NCBI GenBank assembly: GCA_041920215.1
Contig: JAYRSJ010000034.1
Span: forward strand, 1 to 31,644
DNA from: JAYRSJ01 sp041920215
GTDB lineage: Bacteria > Pseudomonadota > Gammaproteobacteria > Burkholderiales > Burkholderiaceae_C
DNA: 31,644 bases
Direction of reading: 5' to 3'
Under the pieces are notes generated by a model, which had not been told where the DNA came from, did no database searches, and was given only the letters and a program-made list of their open reading frames with translations. Below are positions 12,902 through 21,048 of the stretch, one piece after another (positions within the stretch are counted from its first letter, which is position 1; each line of letters begins with the position of its first letter). The position numbers and the translations under genes are program-made.

Positions 12902-14532
12902 GCGCGCAGCAGCGCCAGCAAGCCGGCGGTCGAGCTGTCCAGGCCGCTGGCGTCGCCGCTGACGACACGCGGCAGCAGGCTGGAGCACAGGGCCTTGCCC
13001 AGCTCCACCCCCCACTGATCGAAGCTGTTGATGCCCCATAGCGCCCCGCTGACGAAGACGCGATGTTCGTAGAGCGCGATCAGGGCGCCCAGCGAGCGCG
13101 GCGTCAGGGCCTCCAGCACCAGGGTCGTGCTGGGCCGGTTACCCGGGAAGCTGCGGTGCCTGGCGAGCGTCAGGGCACCCAGGCTGCGCGAGGCGGTCGG
13201 CGCCTTCTCAGCCAGCGCCTGCTCCACGGTCTTGCCCAGCATCAGGGCCTGCGACTGGGCCAGGCAATTGGCCAGCAGCTTGCGGTGCTGGTCCTTCAGC
13301 AACTCGGCCAGCTCGCCGCTGATATGCGGGCCATGGTGAGTCCGCTTGACCGCGATGAACTCCACCGGGATCACATCGCTGCCCTGGTGCAGCATCTGGA
13401 AGTAGGCATGCTGGCCGTTGGTGCCGGCCTCGCCCCAGACCACGGGGCTGGTGCCATAGGGCAAGACCTGACCCTCCCGGTCGACACCCTTGCCATTGCT
13501 TTCCATTTCGAGCTGCTGCAGATAGGCCGGCAGCCGGCGCAGGCCCTGGTGGTAGGGCGCCACGCTGCGGCTGCCAAAACCATGGAAGTTGCGGTACCAG
13601 ACATCCAGCAGACCCAGCAGCACCGGCAGATTGCGCTCCAGCGGCGTGCTGCGGAAATGCTGATCCATCGCGTGGGCGCCGGCCAGCAGGGCCCGGAAGT
13701 TCTCGGCGCCGATCGCAATCGCGATCGGCAGGCCGATCACCGACCACAGCGAGTAGCGCCCTCCCACCCAGTCCCAGAAGCCGAAGGTGGTATGGATACC
13801 GAAGGCCGCGGCCGCCTCGGTATTGCTGGTGGTCGCAACGAAATGCGCACCGATATCGCTGCCACCGCTCTTCAGGAACCAGTCCCTGGCAGCCAGTGCA
13901 TTGGCCAGGGTTTCCTGAGTTGTGAAGGTCTTGGACGCGATCACGAACAGCGTCCGGGCCGGTTCGAGATCGCGCAGCACCGGGGCCAGGTCGTGGCCAT
14001 CGACATTGGAGACGAAGTGCAGCCGCTGCCAGGGCTGGGCATAGGCCTGCAGAGCCTGCACCACCATGGCCGGCCCCAGATCGCTGCCGCCTATGCCTAT
14101 ATGGACGATGTCGCGGATCCCGGCGCCCGCGCTGCCGGCCACATCGCGCACGCTCTCGGCAAAGGCCAGCATGCGCTGCAGCGCGGCCTGAACCTCATCG
14201 CTGAACAGGCCCTCGCCCGCCGGTGCACGCAGCGCTGTGTGCAGCACGGCACGGCCCTCGGTGTGATTGATGGCTTCCCCCGCGAACATAGCGTCGCGCT
14301 GTGATTCGAGCTGGCAATCGCGCGCCAGCAGCAGCAGCAGGCGCAGTGTCTCGGCATCGATGCGGTTCTTGGAGAGATCCGCAAACAGCTCGGGAGCCTC
14401 GAAGGACCAGGCAGCAAAGCGCGCCGGCTCGGCTGCAAAGGCCTGGCGCAGGTCGAAGCAGCGGCCCTGCTGCCGGTAGTGCTGCTGCAGCGCGGCCCAG
14501 GCCGGGCTCTGGTCACAACGCGAAGGATTCAT
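12898..14532 (-). CDS. pgi: Glucose-6-phosphate isomerase
   Basis: Pgi interconverts glucose-6-phosphate and fructose-6-phosphate in the cytoplasm. The 544-residue protein has GIGGSDLGPAMV for phosphate binding, and both family signatures are visible: VWGEAGTNGQHAYFQMLHQG (with the catalytic Glu region) and GALWGINSFDQWGVELGK near the C-terminus. The ATG at 14532 is preferred because it follows the tal stop by one base (TGA-T-ATG), implying coupling. A TTG three codons upstream would overlap tal. Transaldolase upstream and the divergent zwf place it in a hexose-phosphate and pentose-phosphate module. Confidence 0.96.
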   Translation of the reverse strand: MNPSRCDQSPAWAALQQHYRQQGRCFDLRQAFAAEPARFAAWSFEAPELFADLSKNRIDAETLRLLLLLARDCQLESQRDAMFAGEAINHTEGRAVLHTALRAPAGEGLFSDEVQAALQRMLAFAESVRDVAGSAGAGIRDIVHIGIGGSDLGPAMVVQALQAYAQPWQRLHFVSNVDGHDLAPVLRDLEPARTLFVIASKTFTTQETLANALAARDWFLKSGGSDIGAHFVATTSNTEAAAAFGIHTTFGFWDWVGGRYSLWSVIGLPIAIAIGAENFRALLAGAHAMDQHFRSTPLERNLPVLLGLLDVWYRNFHGFGSRSVAPYHQGLRRLPAYLQQLEMESNGKGVDREGQVLPYGTSPVVWGEAGTNGQHAYFQMLHQGSDVIPVEFIAVKRTHHGPHISGELAELLKDQHRKLLANCLAQSQALMLGKTVEQALAEKAPTASRSLGALTLARHRSFPGNRPSTTLVLEALTPRSLGALIALYEHRVFVSGALWGINSFDQWGVELGKALCSSLLPRVVSGDASGLDSSTAGLLALLRA

Positions 14533-14533
14533 A

Positions 14534-15484
14534 TCAGGCAAGACTTTCTATCATCTGGTCCAGCTTGGCCGAATCGACGGCAAACAGGCGTATGCCTTCG
14601 GCCAGCTTTTCGGTGGCCATGGCGTCCTGGTTGAGGGCAAAGCGGAAGCCCGCCTCGTCATAGCTGACGGCCGGGATATCGGCCGCACGCGCCGCAACTG
14701 CATCCAGCGCGGCCACCAGCGGCTCCTCGCTGGCTTGCAGCTGGGCCAGCAGATCGGGGCTGATGGTCAGCAGATCGCAGCCGGCCAGCGCGCGGATCTG
14801 GCCCACATTGCGGAAGCTGGCGCCCATCACCTCGGTGGCGATGCCGTGCTTCTTGTAGTAGTTGAAGATCTGGGTCACCGATCGCACGCCGGGGTCGTTG
14901 GCACCGGCCTGCGCGGCCTCGTCCCAGCTGCTGCCGGCACTCTTCTTGCACCAGTCGTAGATGCGACCCACAAAGGGCGAGATCAGCTGCACGCCGGCAG
15001 CGCCGCAGGCCACCGCCTGGCAGAAGGAGAACAGCAGAGTGAGATTGCAGTGGATGCCTTCGCGCTCCAGCTCGGCGGCGGCCTGAATGCCCTCCCAGGT
15101 CGAGGCGATCTTGATCAGCACCCGCTCGCGGCCTATGCCGGCAGCCTGGTACAGCGACATGATGCGGCGCGCCCGCGCCACGGTGGCCGCGCGGTCGAAG
15201 GACAGACGCGCATCCACCTCGGTAGACACCCGGCCCGGCACATGTTTCAGGATCTCCAGGCCGAAGCGCACCAGCACCTGGTCGACGATCTCGTCCAGCG
15301 GCTTGCCGCGGTGAGCGGTGGCTGTGTCCTTCAGCAGCGGCGCATAGTCGGCTGCCTGCACCGCCTTCAGAATCAGCGAGGGATTGGTGGTGGCGTCGCG
15401 CGGCGCGAACTGGGCCAGCTGCAGGAAGTTGCCGGTATCGGCGACGACGATGGTGTGCTTCTTGAGTTGTTCGAGCTGGTTCAT
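14534..15484 (-). CDS. tal: Transaldolase, class I
   Basis: Transaldolase moves a dihydroxyacetone unit between sugar phosphates in the non-oxidative pentose phosphate pathway. The 316-residue length equals TalB-type enzymes. Visible motifs are DATTNPSLIL near 31-40, STEVDARLSFD, and VLIKIASTWEGIQAA, which holds the Schiff-base lysine. NLTLLFSFCQA and the C-terminal helix ending in DQMIESLA follow. The start at 15484 begins MNQLEQLKKHT, as in the family, and has AGGA 8 nt upstream. The frame is open further upstream, but that part overlaps the divergent promoter. First gene of the tal-pgi-HAD operon. Confidence 0.95.
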   Translation of the reverse strand: MNQLEQLKKHTIVVADTGNFLQLAQFAPRDATTNPSLILKAVQAADYAPLLKDTATAHRGKPLDEIVDQVLVRFGLEILKHVPGRVSTEVDARLSFDRAATVARARRIMSLYQAAGIGRERVLIKIASTWEGIQAAAELEREGIHCNLTLLFSFCQAVACGAAGVQLISPFVGRIYDWCKKSAGSSWDEAAQAGANDPGVRSVTQIFNYYKKHGIATEVMGASFRNVGQIRALAGCDLLTISPDLLAQLQASEEPLVAALDAVAARAADIPAVSYDEAGFRFALNQDAMATEKLAEGIRLFAVDSAKLDQMIESLA

Positions 15485-15539
15485 GACAGCGATCCTGTGG
15501 AGTGACAGGCGCGTATTAGAACCGCCTGGACGGTCCGGA

Positions 15540-15568
15540 TTGACCCGTCTAAGAAACTCGTGCATCAT
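15540..15568 (+). promoter_or_regulatory. Candidate sigma-70 promoter of zwf-hexR
   Basis: TTGACC (15540-15545) and CATCAT (15563-15568) are separated by 17 bp and match the -35 and -10 consensus at five and four of six positions. Transcription would start near 15575, inside the near-palindrome at 15574-15589. Confidence 0.4.
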
Positions 15569-15593
15569 AAATCTGGTAACTTGGTTACATCAA
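15564..15593 (-). promoter_or_regulatory. Candidate sigma-70 promoter of tal-pgi-HAD
   Basis: On the minus strand TTGATG (15593-15588) and TATGAT (15569-15564) are separated by 18 bp. The -10 matches the consensus at five of six positions. The candidate HexR operator lies almost exactly between the two boxes. Confidence 0.45.
15574..15589. promoter_or_regulatory. Candidate HexR operator in the tal/zwf divergent region
   Basis: The sequence TGGTAACTTGGTTACA is a near-palindrome: GTAAC and GTTAC are exact reverse complements around TTG, and the outer TG/CA positions are also symmetric apart from one inserted G. Reported HexR sites have TGTAA/TTACA-like half-sites (family knowledge). It lies between the -35 and -10 of the tal promoter and at the predicted zwf start site, where a repressor could block both operons. 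hexR itself is the second gene of one of them. Confidence 0.45.
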
Positions 15594-15617
15594 CAAAACA
15601 TCTATCGGCTAGCGCGC

Positions 15618-17063
15618 ATGTCATTCGATCTCGTTTTCTTCGGCGGTACCGGCGACCTCACCTGGCGCAAGCTGATGCCTGCCCTGTTCCAGGCCTTCCG
15701 CCACGGCAAGCTGCCCGACGGTGGCCGCATCCTGGCGGTGGCCCGTGACGAGATGTCCGACGAGCGCTACCGTGAATGGTTGAAGGAACGCTTTCGCGAA
15801 GTTGAGGGCCCCAAGCGCCCCAGCGATGAGGAGTTCGCGCGTTTTGCCGAGCTGCTGCACTACCGGCGTATGGACCTGTCGCAGCCCGAGCACTACCAGC
15901 GTCTGAAGGAATGGCTGGGCTCGGCCCAGGCGGATACCGTGGTGCTGTATCTCGCCACCAGCCCGCATCTGTTCACCCAGATCTGCGAACAGCTCGGCGC
16001 AGCCGGACTCAATGAGGCGCGCGTGCGGGTGGTGCTGGAGAAGCCGTTGGGGCATGACCTCGCCAGCGCGCAGCGCATCAACAAGGTGGTGCGCTCGGTA
16101 TTCGCCGAGGAGCAGGCCTTCCGCATCGACCATTACCTGGGCAAGCCCTCGGTGCAGAACCTGATGGCTCTGCGCTTCGGCAACGCCCTGTTCGAGCCGC
16201 TCTGGCATCGCGGCAGCATCGCCAATATCCAGATCACGCTGGCCGAAAGCCTGGGCGTCGGCACGCGTGGCCCCTTCTACGACGGCACCGGCGCGCTGCG
16301 CGACATGATCCAGAACCATGCGCTGCAGCTGCTGACCATGATCGCGATGGAGCCGCCCAGCTCGAATGATGCCGACGCGATCCGCGACGAGAAGCTCAAG
16401 GTGCTGCGGGCGCTGAAACCCTTCAGCGCCGACAGCGTGGCCCGCGATGTGGTGCGCGGCCAGTATCGCGCCGGCACGGTCGACGGCAAGGCGGTAGTCG
16501 GCTATCTGGACGAGGGCAAGATCCCGCCCGACAGCCCCACCGAAACCTTTGTCGCGCTGCGCACCGAGGTGCAGAACTGGCGCTGGGCCGGCGTGCCCTT
16601 TTACCTGCGCACCGGCAAGCGCCTGGCGGCACGCGACGCGCAGATCGTCGTCAACTTCCGCCCGGTGCCGCACCCGATCTTCCCGGGTGCCAACCAGGCC
16701 AACCAGCTGGTGATCAAGCTGCAGCCCGAGGATGGGCTGGAGCTGCGCCTGCTGGCCGCCAAGGGTGGCGCGCATGGCGAGGCGCTGTCGCCGGTTTCGC
16801 TGGACCTGGACTTCGACAAGGCCTTCGCCACCAACCGGGTCGGCGCCTATGAGCGTCTGCTGCTCGACGCGATCGCCGGGCGTCTGAACCTTTTCGTGCG
16901 CAGCGATGAGCAGGAACAGGCCTGGCGCTGGGTGGAACCGATACTCGATGCCTGGGCCCAGGACACGGCCGGCCCGCGCAGCTATATGGCCGGCTCCTGG
17001 GGGCCGCCGGCGGCCAGCGCCCTGGTGGCGCGCGAGGGCTTCACCTGGGCGGAGGAGCAGTGA
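15618..17063 (+). CDS. zwf: Glucose-6-phosphate 1-dehydrogenase
   Basis: Zwf oxidises glucose-6-phosphate to 6-phosphogluconolactone with NAD(P)+, the entry to the oxidative pentose-phosphate and Entner-Doudoroff routes. The 481-residue protein has the dinucleotide motif FFGGTGDLTWRKL at the start (7-19) and the family signature RIDHYLGK at 169-176 with the substrate-binding His and Lys. VVLEKPLGHD and the DMIQNHALQLL helix are also visible. The start at 15618 begins MSFDLVFFGGTGD as in the family. A longer frame exists but runs back through the control region. Its stop overlaps the hexR GTG start. Confidence 0.96.
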   Translation: MSFDLVFFGGTGDLTWRKLMPALFQAFRHGKLPDGGRILAVARDEMSDERYREWLKERFREVEGPKRPSDEEFARFAELLHYRRMDLSQPEHYQRLKEWLGSAQADTVVLYLATSPHLFTQICEQLGAAGLNEARVRVVLEKPLGHDLASAQRINKVVRSVFAEEQAFRIDHYLGKPSVQNLMALRFGNALFEPLWHRGSIANIQITLAESLGVGTRGPFYDGTGALRDMIQNHALQLLTMIAMEPPSSNDADAIRDEKLKVLRALKPFSADSVARDVVRGQYRAGTVDGKAVVGYLDEGKIPPDSPTETFVALRTEVQNWRWAGVPFYLRTGKRLAARDAQIVVNFRPVPHPIFPGANQANQLVIKLQPEDGLELRLLAAKGGAHGEALSPVSLDLDFDKAFATNRVGAYERLLLDAIAGRLNLFVRSDEQEQAWRWVEPILDAWAQDTAGPRSYMAGSWGPPAASALVAREGFTWAEEQ

Positions 17064-17926
17064 GCATCATCGAGCGCATCAAGGCCGCGCTGCCGGCCCT
17101 GCCGCCGGCGGAGCAGCGGGTCGCCAAGCTGCTGATCGCCGACCCGCGCGCTTTCGCCAATCTGCCGGTCAGCGAGTTGGCGGACCGTTCGCATGTGTCC
17201 AAGCCCACGGTGGTGCGCTTCTGCCGCTCGGTGGGCTATGACGGCCTGGCCGATTTCAAGCTCAAGCTGGCGGGCAGCGTCAACGAGGGCGTGCCCTTTG
17301 TGCACCGCGCGGTGGACGAGGACGATAAGCCGGGCGATCTGATCGTCAAGGTGGTGGACAACGCGGTCGCTGCCCTGCTGCACTACCGCAACGACGCCGC
17401 CAGCCATGCCTTCGAGCGCGCGATCGCGGCGCTGGCCGAAGCCGGCCGGCAGGGCCGGCGCATCGAGTTCTATGGCGTGGGCAACTCGGGCATCGTGGCC
17501 CAGGACGCGCAGCACAAGTTCTTCCGCCTGGGCATCAACACCGCGGCCTGCAGCGATGGCCATGTGCAGCTGATGAGCGCCACCATGCTGGGACCGGGCG
17601 ACTGCGCGGTGATCATCAGCAACTCCGGGCGCAGCCGCGACCTGATCGACGCCGCCGAGATCGCGCGCAAGAAGGGCGCCACCACCATCATCATCACCGC
17701 CAGCGGCTCACCGCTGGCCCAGCTGGGCCAGAGCCAGGGTCAGGTCTTGCTGGCGGTCGATCATCCGGAAGACTACGACCGCTACAGCCCGATGGTGTCG
17801 CGCCTGCTGCACCTGATCGCGCTGGATGTGCTGGCCACCGGCGTGGCCCTGCAGCTCGGTCAGAAACTGCGGCCCATGCTGCAGGAGATCAAGCGCAATT
17901 TGCGCAGCAAGCGCTACGCCAGCTGA
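17060..17926 (+). CDS. hexR: HexR-type transcriptional regulator (RpiR family, SIS domain)
   Basis: This 288-residue protein has an N-terminal RpiR helix-turn-helix (about 1-77, with VSELADRSHVSKPTVVRFCR at about 34-53) and a C-terminal sugar-isomerase (SIS) domain (about 130-260, starting IEFYGVGNSGIVAQDAQHKF). HexR senses 2-keto-3-deoxy-6-phosphogluconate and represses zwf and related genes in gamma- and betaproteobacteria (family knowledge). The GTG start at 17060 overlaps the zwf stop (GTGA), so the regulator is translated with its target. The divergent tal-pgi operon is a likely second target. The 3' end overlaps convergent mlaB by 13 bp. Confidence 0.9.
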   Translation: MSIIERIKAALPALPPAEQRVAKLLIADPRAFANLPVSELADRSHVSKPTVVRFCRSVGYDGLADFKLKLAGSVNEGVPFVHRAVDEDDKPGDLIVKVVDNAVAALLHYRNDAASHAFERAIAALAEAGRQGRRIEFYGVGNSGIVAQDAQHKFFRLGINTAACSDGHVQLMSATMLGPGDCAVIISNSGRSRDLIDAAEIARKKGATTIIITASGSPLAQLGQSQGQVLLAVDHPEDYDRYSPMVSRLLHLIALDVLATGVALQLGQKLRPMLQEIKRNLRSKRYAS

Positions 17927-18246
17927 GCGCTGCCGGTCGACGACGCCGGCCAGAACAGCTCGGCCACGCCATAGACCCGCGCCAGCTCCTGCAGCTTGGG
18001 CGGTGCGTTCAGCACCTCCAGGCGCAGACGCTGCTCCTGGCACAGCCGCGCGGCCTGCAGCAGCAGAGCCAGGGCGGCGGAATCGAACTGCTGCAACTCG
18101 CCGGCGTTGAGGCGCAGCGCCGCGCCAGCGGCATTGCCGATCTGGGCAGCCTCGGCCAGCAGGCTGGCACGCAACCCCTGCCACAGCCGGGGCGCGTCAC
18201 CCAGGCGCACCGTTGCCGGCAGCTTCAGCAAGGCCTGGTCCGGCAT
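17914..18246 (-). CDS. mlaB: MlaB-like STAS-domain protein of the Mla lipid transporter
   Basis: This 110-residue protein is a single STAS domain: a strand-rich start (LLKLPATVRLGDAPRLW), then LNAGELQQFDSAALALLLQAAR, which carries the Asp-Ser pair of the family, and a final strand (LRLEVLNAPPKLQELARVYGV). MlaB binds the ATPase MlaF in the inner-membrane MlaFEDB complex and is needed for its activity. It is the last gene of the operon. The ATG at 18246 follows the mlaC stop by one base, which indicates coupling. The identification relies on the STAS pattern plus the position. Confidence 0.85.
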   Translation of the reverse strand: MPDQALLKLPATVRLGDAPRLWQGLRASLLAEAAQIGNAAGAALRLNAGELQQFDSAALALLLQAARLCQEQRLRLEVLNAPPKLQELARVYGVAELFWPASSTGSAQLA

Positions 18247-18247
18247 A

Positions 18248-18895
18248 TCAAGAGGTCTTGGCCGGCTTGGCAGCGGCGGCCTTTTGGTTGCGTTCGGCCA
18301 GGGTCTTGATCAGGCCGTCGATGCCATTGGCGCCGATCTCCTGCGCGAAGCTGTTGCGATACTGGTCGGCCAGCCAGATGCCCAGCACATTGACGTCGTA
18401 GATCTTCCAGATGGCACCGACCTTCTCCAGGCGGTAGTCCAGCTGGATGGGATCCCCCTTGCCGCGCACCTCGGTGCGCACCACCACCTCGGTGTCGCCA
18501 GGGCTGGCGCGCAGGGGACGCAGCGCGATCGTCTGGTCGCGCACCTCGGTCAGCGCGCCGGCATAGGTGCGCACCAGCAGGGTCTTGAACTCCTCTTCCA
18601 GGCGTTGCTGCTGCTCGGCACTGGCCTGGCGCCAGAAGCGGCCCACGGCCGAGGCCGTCATGCGTTGGAAGTTCACATGCGGCATCACCTTGCTGTCCAC
18701 CAGCTGGATGATGCGTGGCAGATTCCCGCCCTGTATGGCCTTGTCGGCCTTGACCGCCTCGATGGTCTCCAGCGACAGCTGGCGAATCAGGGTATCGGGG
18801 GCGCTGGCATCGGCAGCCAGCGCGCTCAACGGCGCCAGGCACAGCAGCTGGGCGGCCAGCAGGCCACGCATCAACAGACGTTTGGAGACAGACAT
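18248..18895 (-). CDS. mlaC: MlaC periplasmic phospholipid-binding protein
   Basis: This 215-residue protein ferries phospholipid between the outer-membrane MlaA complex and the inner-membrane MlaFEDB complex. It has a Sec signal peptide (KRLLMRGLLAAQLLCLAPLSALA, cleaved near residue 27). The MlaC/Ttg2D domain follows, with VMPHVNFQRMTASAVGRFWR near 70-90, the typical EEFKTLLVRTYAGAL segment, and VGAIWKIYDVNVLGIWL near the C-terminus. The tail is Lys/Ala-rich. The start at 18895 is chosen over an upstream ATG at 18910 because AAAGGG lies 7 nt before it and the signal peptide starts there. Confidence 0.92.
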   Translation of the reverse strand: MSVSKRLLMRGLLAAQLLCLAPLSALAADASAPDTLIRQLSLETIEAVKADKAIQGGNLPRIIQLVDSKVMPHVNFQRMTASAVGRFWRQASAEQQQRLEEEFKTLLVRTYAGALTEVRDQTIALRPLRASPGDTEVVVRTEVRGKGDPIQLDYRLEKVGAIWKIYDVNVLGIWLADQYRNSFAQEIGANGIDGLIKTLAERNQKAAAAKPAKTS

Positions 18896-18972
18896 GCATT
18901 TCCCTTTCATTGGATGGGACCGGGTGAGAAACCGGTCCGCAGGCGCCACAACGCGCCAGCCGGACCTCCGGT

Positions 18973-19770
18973 TCACGGACCGGCTTGCGGATCGGTGCTG
19001 GGCGCCGGCGTCAGAATTTCAAACTCTTCCTCATCTTCCAACTCGGCAAAGCTGCCGCGCCGGGTCAGATAGGCATCACGGATGAAGGTGTATTTGTCCA
19101 GCGCAATGCCCTCCAGCATCTCGCCGGCACGCAGGAAGTTGGCCCGCGCATTGACGGTCTGCAGGCTGAAGATCGCTACCTTGCTCTGGCCGTCGCGGAA
19201 GGCTAGCGCCGGACTGGCCAGGCGGTCAAAAGGCATGGCGAAGGAATCGCGCACCGACGAAGGCCCGAACAGCGGCCAGACGATGTAGGCGCCGGTGCCG
19301 GTGCCCCAGCGCCCGAAGGTCTTGCCCATGTCCTCGCTGTGACGCTCCAGGCCCGTCTCGCCGGCGATATCCAGCACCCCGGCAAAGCCCAGCGTCGAGT
19401 TGACCGCAAAGCGCATGGTCTGCTGCACGCCCGTCTTGAAGCGTCCCTGCAGGAACAGGTTCACCGCCGACCAGCCGTCGCCCACATTGCCGAAGAAGTT
19501 GTCCACCCCCAGGCGCACCGGCCGCGGCACCAACTCGCTATAGGCAGTGGCCACGGGCTTGAGCAGGTGCTCGTCCAGGCCCTCGTTGAAGGCGAAGACC
19601 TTGCGGTTCCAGGGCTCGATCGGGTCGAGCTTCTGGCCCGGCGACTTGGGGGCCTTGAGGCTGGCACAGCCGCTCAACACCGCCATCATCAGCAGCAACA
19701 GCACGACACGCCATCCCCGCTGCCCTATGCCGAGTGTGCCGGGCTTGCCTCCGGCCAGCGTACTTTGCAT
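18973..19770 (-). CDS. mlaA: MlaA (VacJ) outer-membrane lipoprotein
   Basis: This 265-residue lipoprotein has a signal with lipobox LSGC, C35 being the lipidated residue. The mature part has the VacJ blocks DPIEPWNRKVFAFNEGLDEH, VDNFFGNVGD and NSTLGFAGVLDIA. FGRWGTGTGAYIVWPLFGPS and DAYLTRRGSF follow. MlaA sits in the inner leaflet of the outer membrane, associates with porins and removes mislocalised phospholipids. The C-terminus is acidic (ELEDEEEFEI) and proline-rich. The ATG directly follows the mlaD stop (TAA-ATG), with GGGAGA upstream inside mlaD. Placement between mlaD and mlaC is common in betaproteobacteria, whereas E. coli has mlaA elsewhere. Confidence 0.94.
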   Translation of the reverse strand: MQSTLAGGKPGTLGIGQRGWRVVLLLLMMAVLSGCASLKAPKSPGQKLDPIEPWNRKVFAFNEGLDEHLLKPVATAYSELVPRPVRLGVDNFFGNVGDGWSAVNLFLQGRFKTGVQQTMRFAVNSTLGFAGVLDIAGETGLERHSEDMGKTFGRWGTGTGAYIVWPLFGPSSVRDSFAMPFDRLASPALAFRDGQSKVAIFSLQTVNARANFLRAGEMLEGIALDKYTFIRDAYLTRRGSFAELEDEEEFEILTPAPSTDPQAGP

Positions 19771-20244
19771 TTATTTCTCTCCCGAACCCGAATCCGCCGC
19801 CTTGTTGTAGAGGAACTGGCCGATCAGGTTTTCAAGCACCACCGCCGACTGCGTCTGCACGATGCGGTCCCCGGCGGCAAGGTTGCGCTCTTCGGCGCCG
19901 GCCTCCAGGCCGATGTACTGCTCGCCCAGCAGGCCCGAGGTGAGGATCTTGGCCGAGCTGTCCTTGGGAAAGCTCACGCCCTTCTGAAGATTCAGCACCA
20001 CCTGAGCCTGGAAGGTCTTGTCGTCGAAGCTGATGGACTCCACCCGCCCGACCACAACGCCCGCACTCTTGACCGCGGCCCGTGCCTTGAGCCCGCCGAT
20101 ATTGTCGAAGCGCGCCGTCACCTGGTAGGTGTCGTCGAAGTTCAGGCTCAGCAGATTACCCGCCTTCAGGGCCAGGAACAGCAGGGCTGCAGCACCGAGC
20201 AGCACGAAAAATCCGACCCACGCATCATGACGAGAAGCTTGCAT
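19771..20244 (-). CDS. mlaD: MlaD, MCE-domain substrate-binding subunit
   Basis: This 157-residue protein has one N-terminal transmembrane helix (about 10-28) and a single MCE domain (about 38-118) with VTARFDNIGGLKARAAVKSA and GVVVGRVESISFDD. The segment ILTSGLLGEQYIGLEAGAEE is the usual pore-loop region. MlaD forms a hexameric ring in the inner membrane that takes lipid from or gives it to MlaC. The C-terminal helix (VVLENLIGQFLYNKAA) is as expected. GGGAGGG lies 4 nt upstream of the ATG at 20244. Spacing is 24 bp from mlaE and zero from mlaA. Confidence 0.94.
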   Translation of the reverse strand: MQASRHDAWVGFFVLLGAAALLFLALKAGNLLSLNFDDTYQVTARFDNIGGLKARAAVKSAGVVVGRVESISFDDKTFQAQVVLNLQKGVSFPKDSSAKILTSGLLGEQYIGLEAGAEERNLAAGDRIVQTQSAVVLENLIGQFLYNKAADSGSGEK

Positions 20245-20268
20245 GGCGTCCCTCCCTATCCGTATCCA

Positions 20269-21048
20269 TCAAATCGAAAACATCATCGCGGTCAGCACAA
20301 AATCCAGTGCCAGAACCGCCAGCGACGACACCACCACGGTACGGGTGGTGGCCTGGGCCACGCCCTCGGGCGTGGGTCGGCAGGCATAGCCCTGCAGCAG
20401 GGCAACAAAGCTGACCGTCACCCCAAACACCAGGCTCTTGATCACGCCATTGCCCACATCGGCGAACACATCCACCCCACCCTGCATCTGCGACCAGAAG
20501 GCGCCAGCGTCCACACCGATCAGCAGCACCGCCACCAGCCAGCCGCCGATGATGCCCACCGCCGAGAACACGGCAGCCAGCAGCGGCATCGCGATCACGC
20601 CACCCCAGAAGCGCGGTGCCAGCACGCGCGACAGCGGGTCTACCGCCATCATCTCCATCGCGGTCAGCTGTTCGCCCGCCTTCATCAGGCCGATCTCGGC
20701 GGTCAGCGAGGTACCGGCCCGCCCGGCGAACAGCAAGGCGGTAACCACAGGCCCCAGCTCGCGCACCAGGCTCAAGGCCACCAGCAGGCCCACCGCCTCG
20801 GCCGAGCCATAGCGCTGCAGCGTGTAATAGCCCTGCAGAGCCAGCACGAAGCCGACGAACAAGCCTGACACCCCGATGATGGACAGCGAGCGGTTGCCCA
20901 GAAAAAAGATCTGTTCACGCACCAGGCTGAAGCGCAACAAGGCCCGGGGGCTGTGCGCCAGCAGTTGCATGAACAGGCGCGCACTCCAGCCGATGTCGAT
21001 CAGCTGCATGCGCACCTGGCGTCCGATCTGCGTTGCGAGGCCCTTCAT
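20269..21048 (-). CDS. mlaE: MlaE, ABC-transporter permease
   Basis: This 259-residue membrane protein of the MlaE/YrbE family has an amphipathic N-terminus and about five hydrophobic segments. Typical wording includes SLVRELGPVVTALLFAGRAG near 93-112, TSLTAEIGLMKAGEQLTAME and AVDPLSRVLAPRFWG. It forms the transmembrane dimer of the MlaFEDB complex. The start codon overlaps the mlaF stop (ATGA), so the two are translationally coupled. Confidence 0.95.
   Translation of the reverse strand: MKGLATQIGRQVRMQLIDIGWSARLFMQLLAHSPRALLRFSLVREQIFFLGNRSLSIIGVSGLFVGFVLALQGYYTLQRYGSAEAVGLLVALSLVRELGPVVTALLFAGRAGTSLTAEIGLMKAGEQLTAMEMMAVDPLSRVLAPRFWGGVIAMPLLAAVFSAVGIIGGWLVAVLLIGVDAGAFWSQMQGGVDVFADVGNGVIKSLVFGVTVSFVALLQGYACRPTPEGVAQATTRTVVVSSLAVLALDFVLTAMMFSI

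Noticed and set aside
13063..14304. Open frame of ~410 codons antisense to pgi
   Set aside because: pgi carries both family signatures on the minus strand. The opposite frame is rich in Gln/His/Arg runs typical of shadow translations.
14533..14541. TTG start for pgi at 14541
   Set aside because: It would overlap the tal stop region, while the ATG at 14532 directly after the stop fits coupling and the usual N-terminus.
15621..16775. Open frame antisense to zwf
   Set aside because: zwf is complete with the NADP and active-site motifs; the antisense frame has no recognisable feature.
19339..20868. Open frame of ~500 codons antisense to mlaA, mlaD and mlaE
   Set aside because: It spans three well-recognised genes and their junctions, and reads as His/Gln/Arg-rich low-complexity sequence.
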